From positions 1-64,000 of the forward strand of contig NZ_ABCK01000012.1 of assembly GCF_000170755.1 (NCBI RefSeq): 64,000 nt of DNA, read 5' to 3'. How positions within the stretch are numbered: position 1 is the first letter of the stretch; each line of letters begins with the position of its first letter. The stretch is from Lentisphaera araneosa HTCC2155. Lineage in GTDB: Bacteria; Verrucomicrobiota; Lentisphaeria; Lentisphaerales; Lentisphaeraceae. The notes under the pieces were generated by a model. That model ran no database searches and was not told where the DNA came from. It saw nothing but the letters and a program-made list of their open reading frames with translations. The position numbers and the translations under genes were made by a program. This document shows positions 19,157-27,220 of the stretch, piece after piece.

Positions 19157-19728
19157 CCGATTTCTCGCTGTAGCCTCTGTATTTCTTTAAACATCTTCTC
19201 TTCAACTCGTTTCTTGTTGACAGATATGGTGTTTTTTGGTATCGATAAACGCTCCGCAATAATATCAAAGGATTCACCCTTCATCAAAGCTTCAAAACAG
19301 AGGCGTGAGTTTTCACTCAAACCATCTTTAATATTTTGCCAGGCTTTTTTTGAGATAAAAACTTTCCATTCACGATCACTTATGGCCTCGATATCGGGGG
19401 GGAGTGAAGTCGGCAGTTCGAGTTTTTTATCTAATTCGGAACGTCGACTATGCTTGCGGATGTGATTGTTGACGGTGAATTTTGCGATGCGACTCAACCA
19501 ATAACGAAAGCGACCCTTGTCGGGATCGTAGTTAAAATCAGGTAATTTTTGCCAACAGATGACCAGCGTACTTTGAACGTGGTCTTCTATTTCCACAGGT
19601 CGAACACCTAGATTTTTGATAATCACATAGATGTAGGGGCGATAGATTTCAATGAACTCATTCCAGGAATCTTCGTCCTGGGTACTTTTTATCTTTTGTA
19701 AGAGAGTCTGTCGCGTATAGTTTTCCAT
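19153..19728 (-). CDS. ECF-type RNA polymerase sigma factor, copy 1
   Basis: The protein has 191 residues. Region 2 spans about residues 15-85: 'EDSWNEFIEIYRPYIYVIIK', 'VQSTLVICWQKLPDFNYDPDKGRFRYWLSRIAKFTVNNHIRK' (region 2.2-2.4). Region 4 is the C-terminal helix-turn-helix 'LMKGESFDIIAERLSIPKNTISVNKKR'. There is no anti-sigma gene next to it. Instead the 3' end overlaps the convergent kinase gene (stop codons share 19154-19155), suggesting kinase-based control. It is clearly paralogous to the sigma factor at 24250. Upstream, only a right-hand GACAAT half-site is visible, so its promoter is uncertain. Confidence 0.88.
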   Translation of the reverse strand: MENYTRQTLLQKIKSTQDEDSWNEFIEIYRPYIYVIIKNLGVRPVEIEDHVQSTLVICWQKLPDFNYDPDKGRFRYWLSRIAKFTVNNHIRKHSRRSELDKKLELPTSLPPDIEAISDREWKVFISKKAWQNIKDGLSENSRLCFEALMKGESFDIIAERLSIPKNTISVNKKRVEEKMFKEIQRLQREIG

Positions 19729-19868
19729 TAAATAGAATATCGGAGCAATAGAATTTCTTCTAGTTCTTTATTGTCAAATTTTGGTGATATTTCTTAAGCT
19801 CGAAGTAAATGATATGAGATATAGCTAAGTTCTGTGTATAAGGATGGAGGCAAGGAGCGCCGATTTGC

Positions 19869-20035
19869 AATCGGCAATTAAATTGCGGAATTAATATTTT
19901 GTGTATTTCAGGTAATGCTCCAACGCCTGACCCAAAAACTGCAGGCCGAAGGCCGATCTGCAGTGAGCGTAGCGAACGATCTGCAAGCGAAGCGATCTGA
20001 TTACTTTATTCAATCGCACGCTAAAGCGTGGACTA
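19869..20035 (+). repeat. Left arm of ~166-bp inverted repeat around the PhoD/cytochrome pair
   Basis: This stretch matches the reverse complement of 22963-23127 with roughly 13 differences by eye. It contains CTGCAGGCCGAAGGCCGATC and a series of short hairpin words (GGCC-GAA-GGCC; GCGTAGCGAACG). Shorter relatives occur at about 46086-46140 and 55446-55520. The flank just before it holds a GCCGATT-type hairpin (near 19860). Confidence 0.75.
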
Positions 20036-20090
20036 CATACATGCGTCTTTTATCCTGGGAGCGCGGCATTCCAATGCCGCATTGAATCAC

Positions 20091-20121
20091 AAAAAAAGCC
20101 CGGCAGTTTAATGCCGGGCTT
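20091..20121 (-). terminator. Rho-independent terminator of the PhoD gene
   Basis: The stem AAGCCCGGCA / TGCCGGGCTT (20096-20105 with 20112-20121) has a 6-base loop and, read on the minus strand, is followed by seven T. It lies about 20 bp after the phosphatase stop codon. Confidence 0.88.
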
Positions 20122-20141
20122 AAGAGTTGAGTGTGTTAGCT

Positions 20142-21971
20142 TTATTTAGCTAAGATAGACTCAGCGTAAACTAACTCGCCGCTTAAGGCGTCGTAGAACT
20201 GGAACATCACCTGAGGAATAGGGAAGGCTACACGACGTGTACCACCTAATTCTTTTGGGTTATTGAACACATTATTTACTTTGATAACGCAGAAGTGAGG
20301 GAATTTGCGGGCATCGCGAGGGATGTCGTTCATGGCTGTAGTAGACCAGCGAATTTCGCATTCACGAGGACCGTATTTAAAAGGGCCATTCATTGGACGA
20401 TTACCTTCGTCACTAGGGCGGTGATTGACCGAGTTGTGAGGCCCGGAAGCGAATTCCCAAACGGAGTCAGTGATTTTGACTGAGTAAGAGTTGTGTAGGT
20501 CACCGGAAAGGATGAAGACTTTTTTGCCGAGCTTATCCCAGAAGTCGATAAGTTTTTCACGTTCATCAAAGAACACCGTCCAGGCATCATCTTTTGTGGG
20601 AGCCGCAAAACTTACCGCACCGCCGCCACCGACGTGGGGAACCATGAAGTTTACAGAAGAAACCACGAAGTAGAACTCAGCATCTTTTTTAGCCATGAGG
20701 TTCATCATCCACTCACGTTGCTTTTTGCCGATCATCGAGATGCCTTTCTTATAAGGATTCTTGATGTCGTGGGCATCGCGCTGGGATTTGGTGTCGAGTA
20801 AAATAAAGCGGCAGTTAGCAACTTTGAAGGTACCGAAATTATCGCGACCAATTGAGTAATGACTCTCACGAGTTTCTGCGAGTGGGGGATTGATTTCCAA
20901 TGTGTGTTTGTCGATGACTTTTACGATCTCATAAACTTTTGCATTGGGATCGCCGCCTTCTTTGTCTCCGTTGACACTATCAATCAGACCTGCGTCTTCT
21001 GTGCTCCAGTGAATGTGAAGGTTGGTGGTTTCCTTAAAATTAATTTTAGTGAAGTCAGCCGATTTATCCACGAGGAACTTAGAACCCTTTTTGGCCTGAG
21101 TTCTACCAAAGTGAATGCCCTGCGTTGTTTCAGTAGGATTGGCCCAGCCGAGGTAGTCGTACCAGCCTTGAGTTCCCGTGTCTCTGAATACAGCGCGACG
21201 GTCTTGGAAACCTACTGTCGACGTACCAATGATGTCGTTGAGTAATTCGTGGTCATCGAAAGTAAAGAAACTTGGGAGGTTGCGGTGCCAGTCCATGAGG
21301 TTGGGAGCGCGATGCATATAGGTTTTGTAATTTTCCCATACACCTGTGAGGTGCGGTGCATCTTCAAGGATTTTTGGGACTTCTTCAGTACCAACCTGTT
21401 GTTTCCACTGCTCCACAGTGAAATCGCGGTCTTCTTCGTAGATCCAGTCACCATTTTGTATAGCAAAATCAAGATTATTGCGGAAATTATTATTTAAAGT
21501 ATCATATGCCGGAACGCCGTAGCCAAGGCCATTATTGGGGTTTTGGTTATTACCGCAGGCAAACTCAAATGAAAAGTTAAAAAGTCCCTCAGGATTGAGA
21601 TCAGACTTCAAGAGTTTTGTGTCGTTAAGTGTTTTGAATGATCCCTCTGGACTAATTTGCTTACCGTCAGAAAAAATGGCGTAGAAATACTCTGTGCCCG
21701 GAGTCAAATCCGTCAGCTCCACAGTTCCGGTATTGTCGTGACTTAGTTCAGTAGAAGTCGTTTTTGAACGAATATTCAAAGCACCTTTTTCAGTGCCATA
21801 TCTCACGTAAAAACTATCAGGAGCTTCCGTTCTGCCCCAGACTTTGATACTATCGGAATCAACAGCGCCGAGAACCGGACCGTGTGACAGTGGTGCCTGG
21901 TTTTCTTTAAGTTGTTGATTAGCACAAGAGACCACGAAGGCCATGGATAAACAGCTAAATAATTTTCTCAT
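20142..21971 (-). CDS. phoD: PhoD-like alkaline phosphatase/phosphodiesterase lipoprotein
   Basis: This 609-residue protein has a lipoprotein signal ending at Cys16 (FVVSC). An N-terminal PhoD fibronectin-like domain ('SIKVWGRTEAPDSFYVRYGTE', 'LTPGTEYFYAIFSDG') precedes the metallophosphatase domain. Visible motifs are 'FEFACGNNQNP', 'QNGDWIYEED', 'FFTFDDHELLND', 'FILLDTKSQRD' and 'FILSGDLHNSYS', which supply metal ligands in PhoD enzymes. Members cleave phosphate mono- and diesters, including cell-wall polymers and phospholipids. An insertion of about 90 residues (near 'ETTNLHIHWSTEDAG') is longer than in Bacillus PhoD. It is divergent from the cytochrome gene and ends at a strong terminator. 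The symbol reflects family membership only. Confidence 0.85.
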   Translation of the reverse strand: MRKLFSCLSMAFVVSCANQQLKENQAPLSHGPVLGAVDSDSIKVWGRTEAPDSFYVRYGTEKGALNIRSKTTSTELSHDNTGTVELTDLTPGTEYFYAIFSDGKQISPEGSFKTLNDTKLLKSDLNPEGLFNFSFEFACGNNQNPNNGLGYGVPAYDTLNNNFRNNLDFAIQNGDWIYEEDRDFTVEQWKQQVGTEEVPKILEDAPHLTGVWENYKTYMHRAPNLMDWHRNLPSFFTFDDHELLNDIIGTSTVGFQDRRAVFRDTGTQGWYDYLGWANPTETTQGIHFGRTQAKKGSKFLVDKSADFTKINFKETTNLHIHWSTEDAGLIDSVNGDKEGGDPNAKVYEIVKVIDKHTLEINPPLAETRESHYSIGRDNFGTFKVANCRFILLDTKSQRDAHDIKNPYKKGISMIGKKQREWMMNLMAKKDAEFYFVVSSVNFMVPHVGGGGAVSFAAPTKDDAWTVFFDEREKLIDFWDKLGKKVFILSGDLHNSYSVKITDSVWEFASGPHNSVNHRPSDEGNRPMNGPFKYGPRECEIRWSTTAMNDIPRDARKFPHFCVIKVNNVFNNPKELGGTRRVAFPIPQVMFQFYDALSGELVYAESILAK

Positions 21972-22005
21972 TTTTTCCCTTTATTAATTTGTGTATTACA
22001 CCATT

Positions 22006-22033
22006 ATTGTGATGAGTTTTGCCTAAATGACAC
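22006..22033 (-). promoter_or_regulatory. TTGTCA-N16-GACAAT-type motif for PhoD
   Basis: On the minus strand GTGTCA, 16 bp, CACAAT. It lies 35 bp upstream of the PhoD start and faces away from the cytochrome promoter. Confidence 0.5.
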
Positions 22034-22139
22034 AAAATTAAAAAAAATGTTTTTTTAGTTGAGAAAAATTTTACCTAGCTTAAGAAATCTCTTCAAAAGA
22101 ATTTAAAATTCAACCTTTTTTAATTAAACTTATTTATTT

Positions 22140-22167
22140 TAGTCATGTTTATGGATTTTACGACAAT
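22140..22167 (+). promoter_or_regulatory. TTGTCA-N16-GACAAT-type motif for the cytochrome gene
   Basis: TAGTCA at 22140-22145, 16 bp, GACAAT at 22162-22167; it ends 39 bp before the ATG at 22207. Confidence 0.5.
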
Positions 22168-22206
22168 TAATGAGTATATTGGCAAATAATGAACAAAGGA
22201 GTTCTC

Positions 22207-22920
22207 ATGATATTATCGATCATTCCAACTGGCTTCATTCTCATTTCGCTCTCGCTTTTATTAAGCTGTAAAGCAGGGGAGAAATCCACAGAACAGACTC
22301 CAGTACTTAAAGAGAAAAAAGTAGCGGAAGCCGACAAGCTTGAAGATAAAGCTCAACTTCTTCCGGCAGATCACCCCTTTGCTCAGTGTGCTACTTGTCA
22401 TGGCGTGAATGGTGAAGGTAATCAGGAGCTATTTAGTCCCCGGATTTCAGGTCAGAATTCCGCGTACATTAATCAGCAAATTGAATCCTATAAGATGGGG
22501 TGGCGAGGGAAGGATCCCAAAAATCCTCATGGCCTAATTATGGCGGAAGTCGCAAAAAAGCTAAGTAAAGAAGATTTGGAAAAGATCAATAAGTATCTCA
22601 AGACAGTGAAAGCAGAAGAAAAATCCCCGCGTTTGTATGCTAATACAATTCGCGGCGAACGCCTCTACAGAACAAATGGCTGCTCTTATTGCCATGGAGA
22701 TAATGCCGAAGGTGACCCGGTCAATAAGGTGCCAAGGTTGAATCATCAGCATGGTTGGTACATGCTCAAGCAATTGAAGAATTTCAAAAGTGGCGTGCGC
22801 GGGGCTCATGCCGATGACGCCATGGGGCATACCATGGCCTTCTACGCAAAAACTATTCATGATGAGCAGTCAATGCACGACATCATTTCATGGATTACTT
22901 CCATCTCCAAGAAAAAATAG
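22207..22920 (+). CDS. Dihaem cytochrome c lipoprotein (c4-like)
   Basis: The protein has 237 residues. A signal with lipobox (LLLSC near residue 21) is followed by a charged linker and two cytochrome c domains, each with one haem site: 'CATCHGVNGEGNQ' and 'CSYCHGDNAEGDP'. Each is followed by 'QIESYKMGWRGKD' or 'QLKNFKSGVRGAH' and a distal Met segment ('HGLIMAEVAKKL', 'MGHTMAFYAKTI'), as in cytochromes of the c4/class I type. ATG 22207 is preferred to ATG 22189 because AAAGGAG at 22195-22201 lies five bases before it. It probably carries electrons in the periplasm. The neighbouring phosphatase is divergent, so functional linkage is only suggested by the shared intergenic region. Confidence 0.85.
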   Translation: MILSIIPTGFILISLSLLLSCKAGEKSTEQTPVLKEKKVAEADKLEDKAQLLPADHPFAQCATCHGVNGEGNQELFSPRISGQNSAYINQQIESYKMGWRGKDPKNPHGLIMAEVAKKLSKEDLEKINKYLKTVKAEEKSPRLYANTIRGERLYRTNGCSYCHGDNAEGDPVNKVPRLNHQHGWYMLKQLKNFKSGVRGAHADDAMGHTMAFYAKTIHDEQSMHDIISWITSISKKK

Positions 22921-22962
22921 GGCGAGAGCATATTATACAGATTTGACTAAAATCCATGTGGC

Positions 22963-23127
22963 TAGTCCACGCTTCAGTCTGCGATAGAATAAAGTAATCA
23001 GATCGCTTCGCTTACAGATCGTTCGCTACGCTCACTGCAGATCGGCCTTCGGCCTGCAGTTTTTTGGTCAGGCTTTCGGGGATTACCTGAAGTACACAAA
23101 ATATTAATTCCGCAATTTAATGCCGAT
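22963..23127 (-). repeat. Right arm of ~166-bp inverted repeat
   Basis: This is the reverse-complement partner of 19869-20035, beginning TAGTCCACGCTTCAG. Between the arms lie only the PhoD and cytochrome genes with their control regions (about 2.9 kb). Confidence 0.75.
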
Positions 23128-23198
23128 GATAAATTTGATCTCCTAAAAACTGCTGAGTTCGCAAAAATTTGAATGTCTGTTTTACATTTGACCGACTT

Positions 23199-23226
23199 TC
23201 GTCAGATATATAAATTCTATGACAAT
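23199..23226 (+). promoter_or_regulatory. TTGTCA-N16-GACAAT-type motif
   Basis: TCGTCA at 23199-23204, 16 bp, GACAAT at 23221-23226, 79 bp before the lipoprotein ATG at 23306. Confidence 0.5.
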
Positions 23227-23305
23227 AGTAGATAGAGACTTAGCTAGCCTATATTAAATGAGTAGCGAATCTTATAATAATCCATCCGCCAAAAGGAGCT
23301 GACCT

Positions 23306-24026
23306 TTGAAGATTATACATTTTCTAATGACCCTTTTAACCGCCTGTTTAGTGGGCTGTTTTATTGGGGCAGATTATGAGGATAAAGAGATAGCCGTCTA
23401 CAAGATAAAAGGGCCTAAAGTCTTAGCCTGGATGGATGAAGACTCTAAGAAAGAAGATTTAGGAAACCAAAACCTATCAAGAAAATATGACGATATACTT
23501 CGTCGAATTTTAGCGAGGGAATTGAATGCTAATGGTCAAGTAGTGTTTCTTCATCAATTCATCCCAGACCTTCATGAGCAAGCTCGAAAAATTAAAAATT
23601 TTTTTCCGGGTATTCGCATAGCGATTGTCCATAAGTCCTTCAATGAATGGCCAAGAAGCTGGCTCACAGTAATCAATAGTAAGCTAGTGACGGAACATCT
23701 TGATGAAAGTTGCTGCCCCGATAAATATAAAGAAATGAGGGAAGAGGACTTTGAAATCATCTTAGATGACTTTTTTCTCCGGTGAATATGATTTGCTTCT
23801 TTGTTCCGGGAACTACTATAATGAAAATCATCTTTATAAACGCAATGCTTCAAGTATAAATGTTCCTAGTATAGAAAAAATTAATATGCGCGTGAAAATG
23901 CTGGAATGGCAAAAACGTAATGGAGTTTGGCGAGCTGAGGCTAGTTATAGTTATAAACCATATACTTTAGAAGCTGCAGATGCCTACGCTATTCAAGTAA
24001 TAGAGGGACTCTACGGAGAAAAATAA
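23306..24026 (+). pseudogene. Small lipoprotein gene with a 1-bp frameshift in a T6 run
   Basis: The first frame (to 23785) encodes a lipoprotein signal (TACLVGC) and 'VYKIKGPKVLAWMDED...'. It ends soon after 'LDDFFLR'. A second frame (in phase with 23766, ending 24026) continues as 'SGEYDLLLCSGNYY' to 'IQVIEGLYGEK'. Deleting one T from the six at 23771-23776 joins them as DDFFSGEYD, giving about 239 residues. No family is recognised. AAAGGAG precedes the ATG. It sits upstream of the second sigma/kinase pair and has a promoter motif, so it may once have belonged to that locus. A sequencing error in the homopolymer is an equally good explanation. Confidence 0.65.
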
Positions 24027-24135
24027 ATTATTTTCTTAATACGCGAGAAGCCCTTCGATAGACTTAGGTTTTTTGCTTGCCGGTAACTTAGCTGACTAGC
24101 TTTGTCTTTTATTTTTTTGATAAAAATTCAGTTTT

Positions 24136-24163
24136 TTGTCAGATTTTCTATAATAATGACAAT
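24136..24163 (+). promoter_or_regulatory. TTGTCA-N16-GACAAT motif
   Basis: TTGTCA at 24136-24141 and GACAAT at 24158-24163, spacer 16 bp, 86 bp before the sigma factor start. Confidence 0.6.
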
Positions 24164-24249
24164 ATTGTTAATAAGCTCACGTGATAAGTAAGTTGTCTTT
24201 AACTTACTAAATTTAGGAAACTTAATCAAGATTGGATCTAAGAGGATTT

Positions 24250-24825
24250 ATGAATCATTATACCAGACAGACGCTACTGCAAAAAATTAAGGATACACAT
24301 AGCGAAGATTCATGGAATGAGTTTGTAGAGATTTATCGTCCTTATATCTATCACGTCATAAAAACTTTTGGTGTTAAAACTGATGAAATAGAAGATTTTG
24401 TGCAAAATACCTTGATCATTTGCTGGAAAAAACTTCCGGGATTTAACTACGAGCCTGACAAGGGACGCTTCCGTTATTGGTTGAGTCGTATAGCTCAATA
24501 TTCAGTCAACAATCATATTCGCAAATTTAATCGTCGCGCCGAATTGGATGAGGAAATTATAATTCCTACTTCGCTTTCACCGGAAATTGAAGAAATCTCC
24601 GATAAGGAATGGAAGGTCTTTATCTCTAAAATGGCTTGGGATAATATTAAAGATAATTTGAGTGAAATAGCTCGCCTGAGTTTTTCGGCTCTTATGGATG
24701 GAGAGTCAATGGATAGTATATCTGAAAGGCTCGCCATCCCCAAAAATACGATCTCGGTTAACAAAAAGAGAATTTCGCCCAAAATGTTTAAAGAGATCCA
24801 AAGACTTCAACGCGAGTTAGGTTAA
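24250..24825 (+). CDS. ECF-type RNA polymerase sigma factor, copy 2
   Basis: The protein has 191 residues, the same length as its paralogue at 19153-19728 and alignable end to end: 'NHYTRQTLLQKIKDT', 'EFVEIYRPYIYHVIK', 'GRFRYWLSRIAQYSVNNHIRK' and the region 4 helix-turn-helix 'ISERLAIPKNTISVNKKR'. The ATG at 24250 is chosen over 24232 because AGAGGA lies a few bases upstream and the length then matches copy 1. It is followed after 52 bp by the kinase gene in the same direction, so sigma factor and kinase are probably one transcript. No anti-sigma factor is present. Kinase control of this sigma factor is inferred from the pairing. Confidence 0.88.
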   Translation: MNHYTRQTLLQKIKDTHSEDSWNEFVEIYRPYIYHVIKTFGVKTDEIEDFVQNTLIICWKKLPGFNYEPDKGRFRYWLSRIAQYSVNNHIRKFNRRAELDEEIIIPTSLSPEIEEISDKEWKVFISKMAWDNIKDNLSEIARLSFSALMDGESMDSISERLAIPKNTISVNKKRISPKMFKEIQRLQRELG

Positions 24826-24877
24826 AATTAAAACTAAGCTTTATAGTGTCTTAATGAAATAAGCTGGCTCAATAATT

Positions 24878-26767
24878 ATGGATGACGAGAAACATAGCTG
24901 GGAAAACCTCTATGAATTGGCTGATGAAGATGGTCGTGAAAACAGCCTTCTCAATGCACTATGGAGCGTAGAGGAACGCTACCAAGATTCTGATCTTGCC
25001 GGGACCGGGGCGATGAAGAAAATTATTCGAGCCGAGGATAAAGTCTCCGGTCGAGTAATTGCCAAGGCCGTGCTTAAGAACTCTCAGGATGAACAAACAG
25101 TTGAAAGTTTTCTTCGCGAAGCGCGAATCACTGCCATGTTACAGCACCCAAATATTGTTCCACTCTATGATATTGGCCTAGATGATCAGGGGCAGCCTTA
25201 TTTCACCATGAAATTGATAAAAGGGCTTAGTTTAAGGGATATTCTTGATAAGCTCATCAAGAACGACCCCAAAACTCTCAAAGACTATCCACTTCCCAAG
25301 CGAATAGATATTTTCCTCAAGGTTTGCGATGCAATTGCTTATGCACACTCCCGCGGGATAGCTCATTTAGATCTCAAGCCTGAAAATATCACAGTGAGTA
25401 CCTTTAGTGACGTTGTGGTTTGTGACTGGGGCTTAGCGGCGATCATTGGTCATAATGAGGATATGGATATATCCCTGACTGAAAGCCTAGATTACTACAG
25501 CAAGCGTTATTATACTCTTAGTGGGGAGATCAAAGGAACCCCGGGGTACATGGCGCCCGAGCAGGCTAGAGGAGGGTATGAGGTAAAAGATGAACGCAGC
25601 GATATTTTCGCCCTCGGCTCTATACTTTATGAATTACTGAGCCTTGAAAACGCTATCGACGGTGAGGGCGTTAAGGAAATAATTAGCGAAACTCTTACGG
25701 GTCATTTTATAAAGCCAAGTAAAAAAAGACCGGACCTCGTCATACCGGAAAGTTTGGAAGCCATTTGCATGAAGGCCTTGCGCTTGTCTCCGCAAGAGCG
25801 TTATCAATCGGTAGAAAAAATCATCAGTGAAATAGAGACCTATAGAAATGGTTACCTGACCGAGGCGGAAGAAGCTTCCTTTGGCAAACAATTAGCACTA
25901 ATATATAAACGCAATAGAGCTATTTGTCTTCTGACGATGATGCTGACTTCGGTGATTTTTATTGGTTCTCTCATATTTATCGAGAGCCTGCGGAATGAAA
26001 AAAACCTCACTTCTGAAGCACTGCGACAATCAGAAAAATTATCTAAAGAAGCCAGTTTAAGTTATCTCTTTAAAGGCCGCAATGCATATTATCGCTTTAT
26101 GCCATCTCAGGCCACAGAGGCCTATGAGGCCGCGCTAGTACTCGATAAAGGTGATGTTAAGCAATATTATTATTTAGCCAAGGCACTTTGTGTTCAACAA
26201 AAGTATTCTGAATCTCATAAGGTTGTGCTGAAGGGGCATGATTTAATAAGACATAAACGCAAAGATGCCGAGATGATAATTTTTTACTCTGAGCTAGAAG
26301 ACTTGCAATCAGTCAAGGTCTTGAGCGTTCAGGAACTTTACCCCATCGTGCAAAATTTTTTTCCTGCTGATAGGTACTTGATCTTTAAATCCCAAATCTT
26401 TACCTGGGCCATTCTCAATACAGAAAGAACTGTAGGCAATGAAATTCAGGAGATCGAAGCGGATATAAACTGGCTGCTCAGTAAGCAAAATAAAACGCCA
26501 ATTAAAGGTAAACTTGAGGGTCAATACAAAGGTTTTAAGTTTGATTTATCAGGTCATCCGCAATTGCAAGATATCCGCTACATTTCTCAATTTACCTTTA
26601 CAGAATTAAATATCCGCGGCTGTGACGTGAAAGAAATGGCTTTAGTTAAAGCTTTCCCTAAACACCCCGATATGGATGCTTTTCAACGAGTGGAGACTTT
26701 ACTGCTGGATGAAGAGCAGGCAATACACAAATACGCCTTTGTTAATACCAAACTGCTTCGTAAATAA
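24878..26767 (+). CDS. Membrane Ser/Thr protein kinase, copy 2
   Basis: This 629-residue protein is paralogous to the kinase at 17234 with the same residue numbering through the catalytic core: 'AGTGAMKKII' loop, Glu81, 'HLDLKPEN' (Asp165), 'CDWG' (Asp183), 'GTPGYMAPEQA'. The VAIK position is again Ala64, here flanked by Lys63 (IAKAVLK). A membrane helix lies at about 349-370, followed by an external coiled-coil/TPR-like region and a leucine-rich-like tail ending 'VNTKLLRK'. Both kinases begin with a short motif 'W..L...ADEDGRE.SLLN' before the catalytic domain, perhaps a sigma-factor contact (inference). It is cotranscribed with ECF copy 2. Confidence 0.87.
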   Translation: MDDEKHSWENLYELADEDGRENSLLNALWSVEERYQDSDLAGTGAMKKIIRAEDKVSGRVIAKAVLKNSQDEQTVESFLREARITAMLQHPNIVPLYDIGLDDQGQPYFTMKLIKGLSLRDILDKLIKNDPKTLKDYPLPKRIDIFLKVCDAIAYAHSRGIAHLDLKPENITVSTFSDVVVCDWGLAAIIGHNEDMDISLTESLDYYSKRYYTLSGEIKGTPGYMAPEQARGGYEVKDERSDIFALGSILYELLSLENAIDGEGVKEIISETLTGHFIKPSKKRPDLVIPESLEAICMKALRLSPQERYQSVEKIISEIETYRNGYLTEAEEASFGKQLALIYKRNRAICLLTMMLTSVIFIGSLIFIESLRNEKNLTSEALRQSEKLSKEASLSYLFKGRNAYYRFMPSQATEAYEAALVLDKGDVKQYYYLAKALCVQQKYSESHKVVLKGHDLIRHKRKDAEMIIFYSELEDLQSVKVLSVQELYPIVQNFFPADRYLIFKSQIFTWAILNTERTVGNEIQEIEADINWLLSKQNKTPIKGKLEGQYKGFKFDLSGHPQLQDIRYISQFTFTELNIRGCDVKEMALVKAFPKHPDMDAFQRVETLLLDEEQAIHKYAFVNTKLLRK

Positions 26768-26797
26768 GTTTAATGCACCTGCGGCAACAAGTTGCTT

Positions 26798-27098
26798 AAG
26801 GTATCGCTTCGCTCAAGGTGGCGCACTTCGTGCTTAAGGTATCGCTTCGCTCAAGGTGGCGCACTTCGTGCTTAAGGTATCGCTTCGCTCAAGGTGGCGC
26901 ACTTCGTGCTTAAGGTATCGCTTCGCTTAGGTATCGCTTCGCTCAAGGTGGCGCACTTCGTGCTTAAGGTATCGCTTCGCTCAAGGTGGCGCACTTCGTG
27001 CTTAAGGTATCGCTTCGCTCAAGGTGGCGCTTCGCTTAGGTATCGCTTCGCTCAAGGTGGCGCACTTCGTGCTTAAGGTATCGCTTCGCTCAAGGTTT
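26798..27098 (+). repeat. 38-bp tandem repeat array
   Basis: About seven to eight units of a 38-bp word (AAGGTATCGCTTCGCTCA then AGGTGGCGCACTTCGTGCTT) follow the kinase gene; unit starts at 26798, 26836 and 26874 are exactly 38 bp apart, with shortened units later. Each unit holds a GCAC-TTC-GTGC hairpin. Isolated copies of the same word occur near 4575, 42590, 55225 and 60770. There are no unique spacers, so it is not CRISPR. The open frame within it is not a gene. Confidence 0.85.
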
Positions 27099-27220
27099 TT
27101 GAATCATGTAAAAACTAATGGGCTTGTGATAATAGCTGGGAGCGCCGATTTTTAATCGGCTCAAAACGCAGGACTAGGGGCAATACCTGGGAGCGCCCCA
27201 TTTCAATGCGGTATTAACTA

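Noticed and set aside
19153-19728. Sigma factor and kinase of pair 1 as one operon
   Set aside because: They are on opposite strands and converge; only their 3' ends overlap.
26798-27098. Possible CRISPR array
   Set aside because: Units follow each other without unique spacers, the period is that of a simple tandem repeat, and there are no cas genes in the window.
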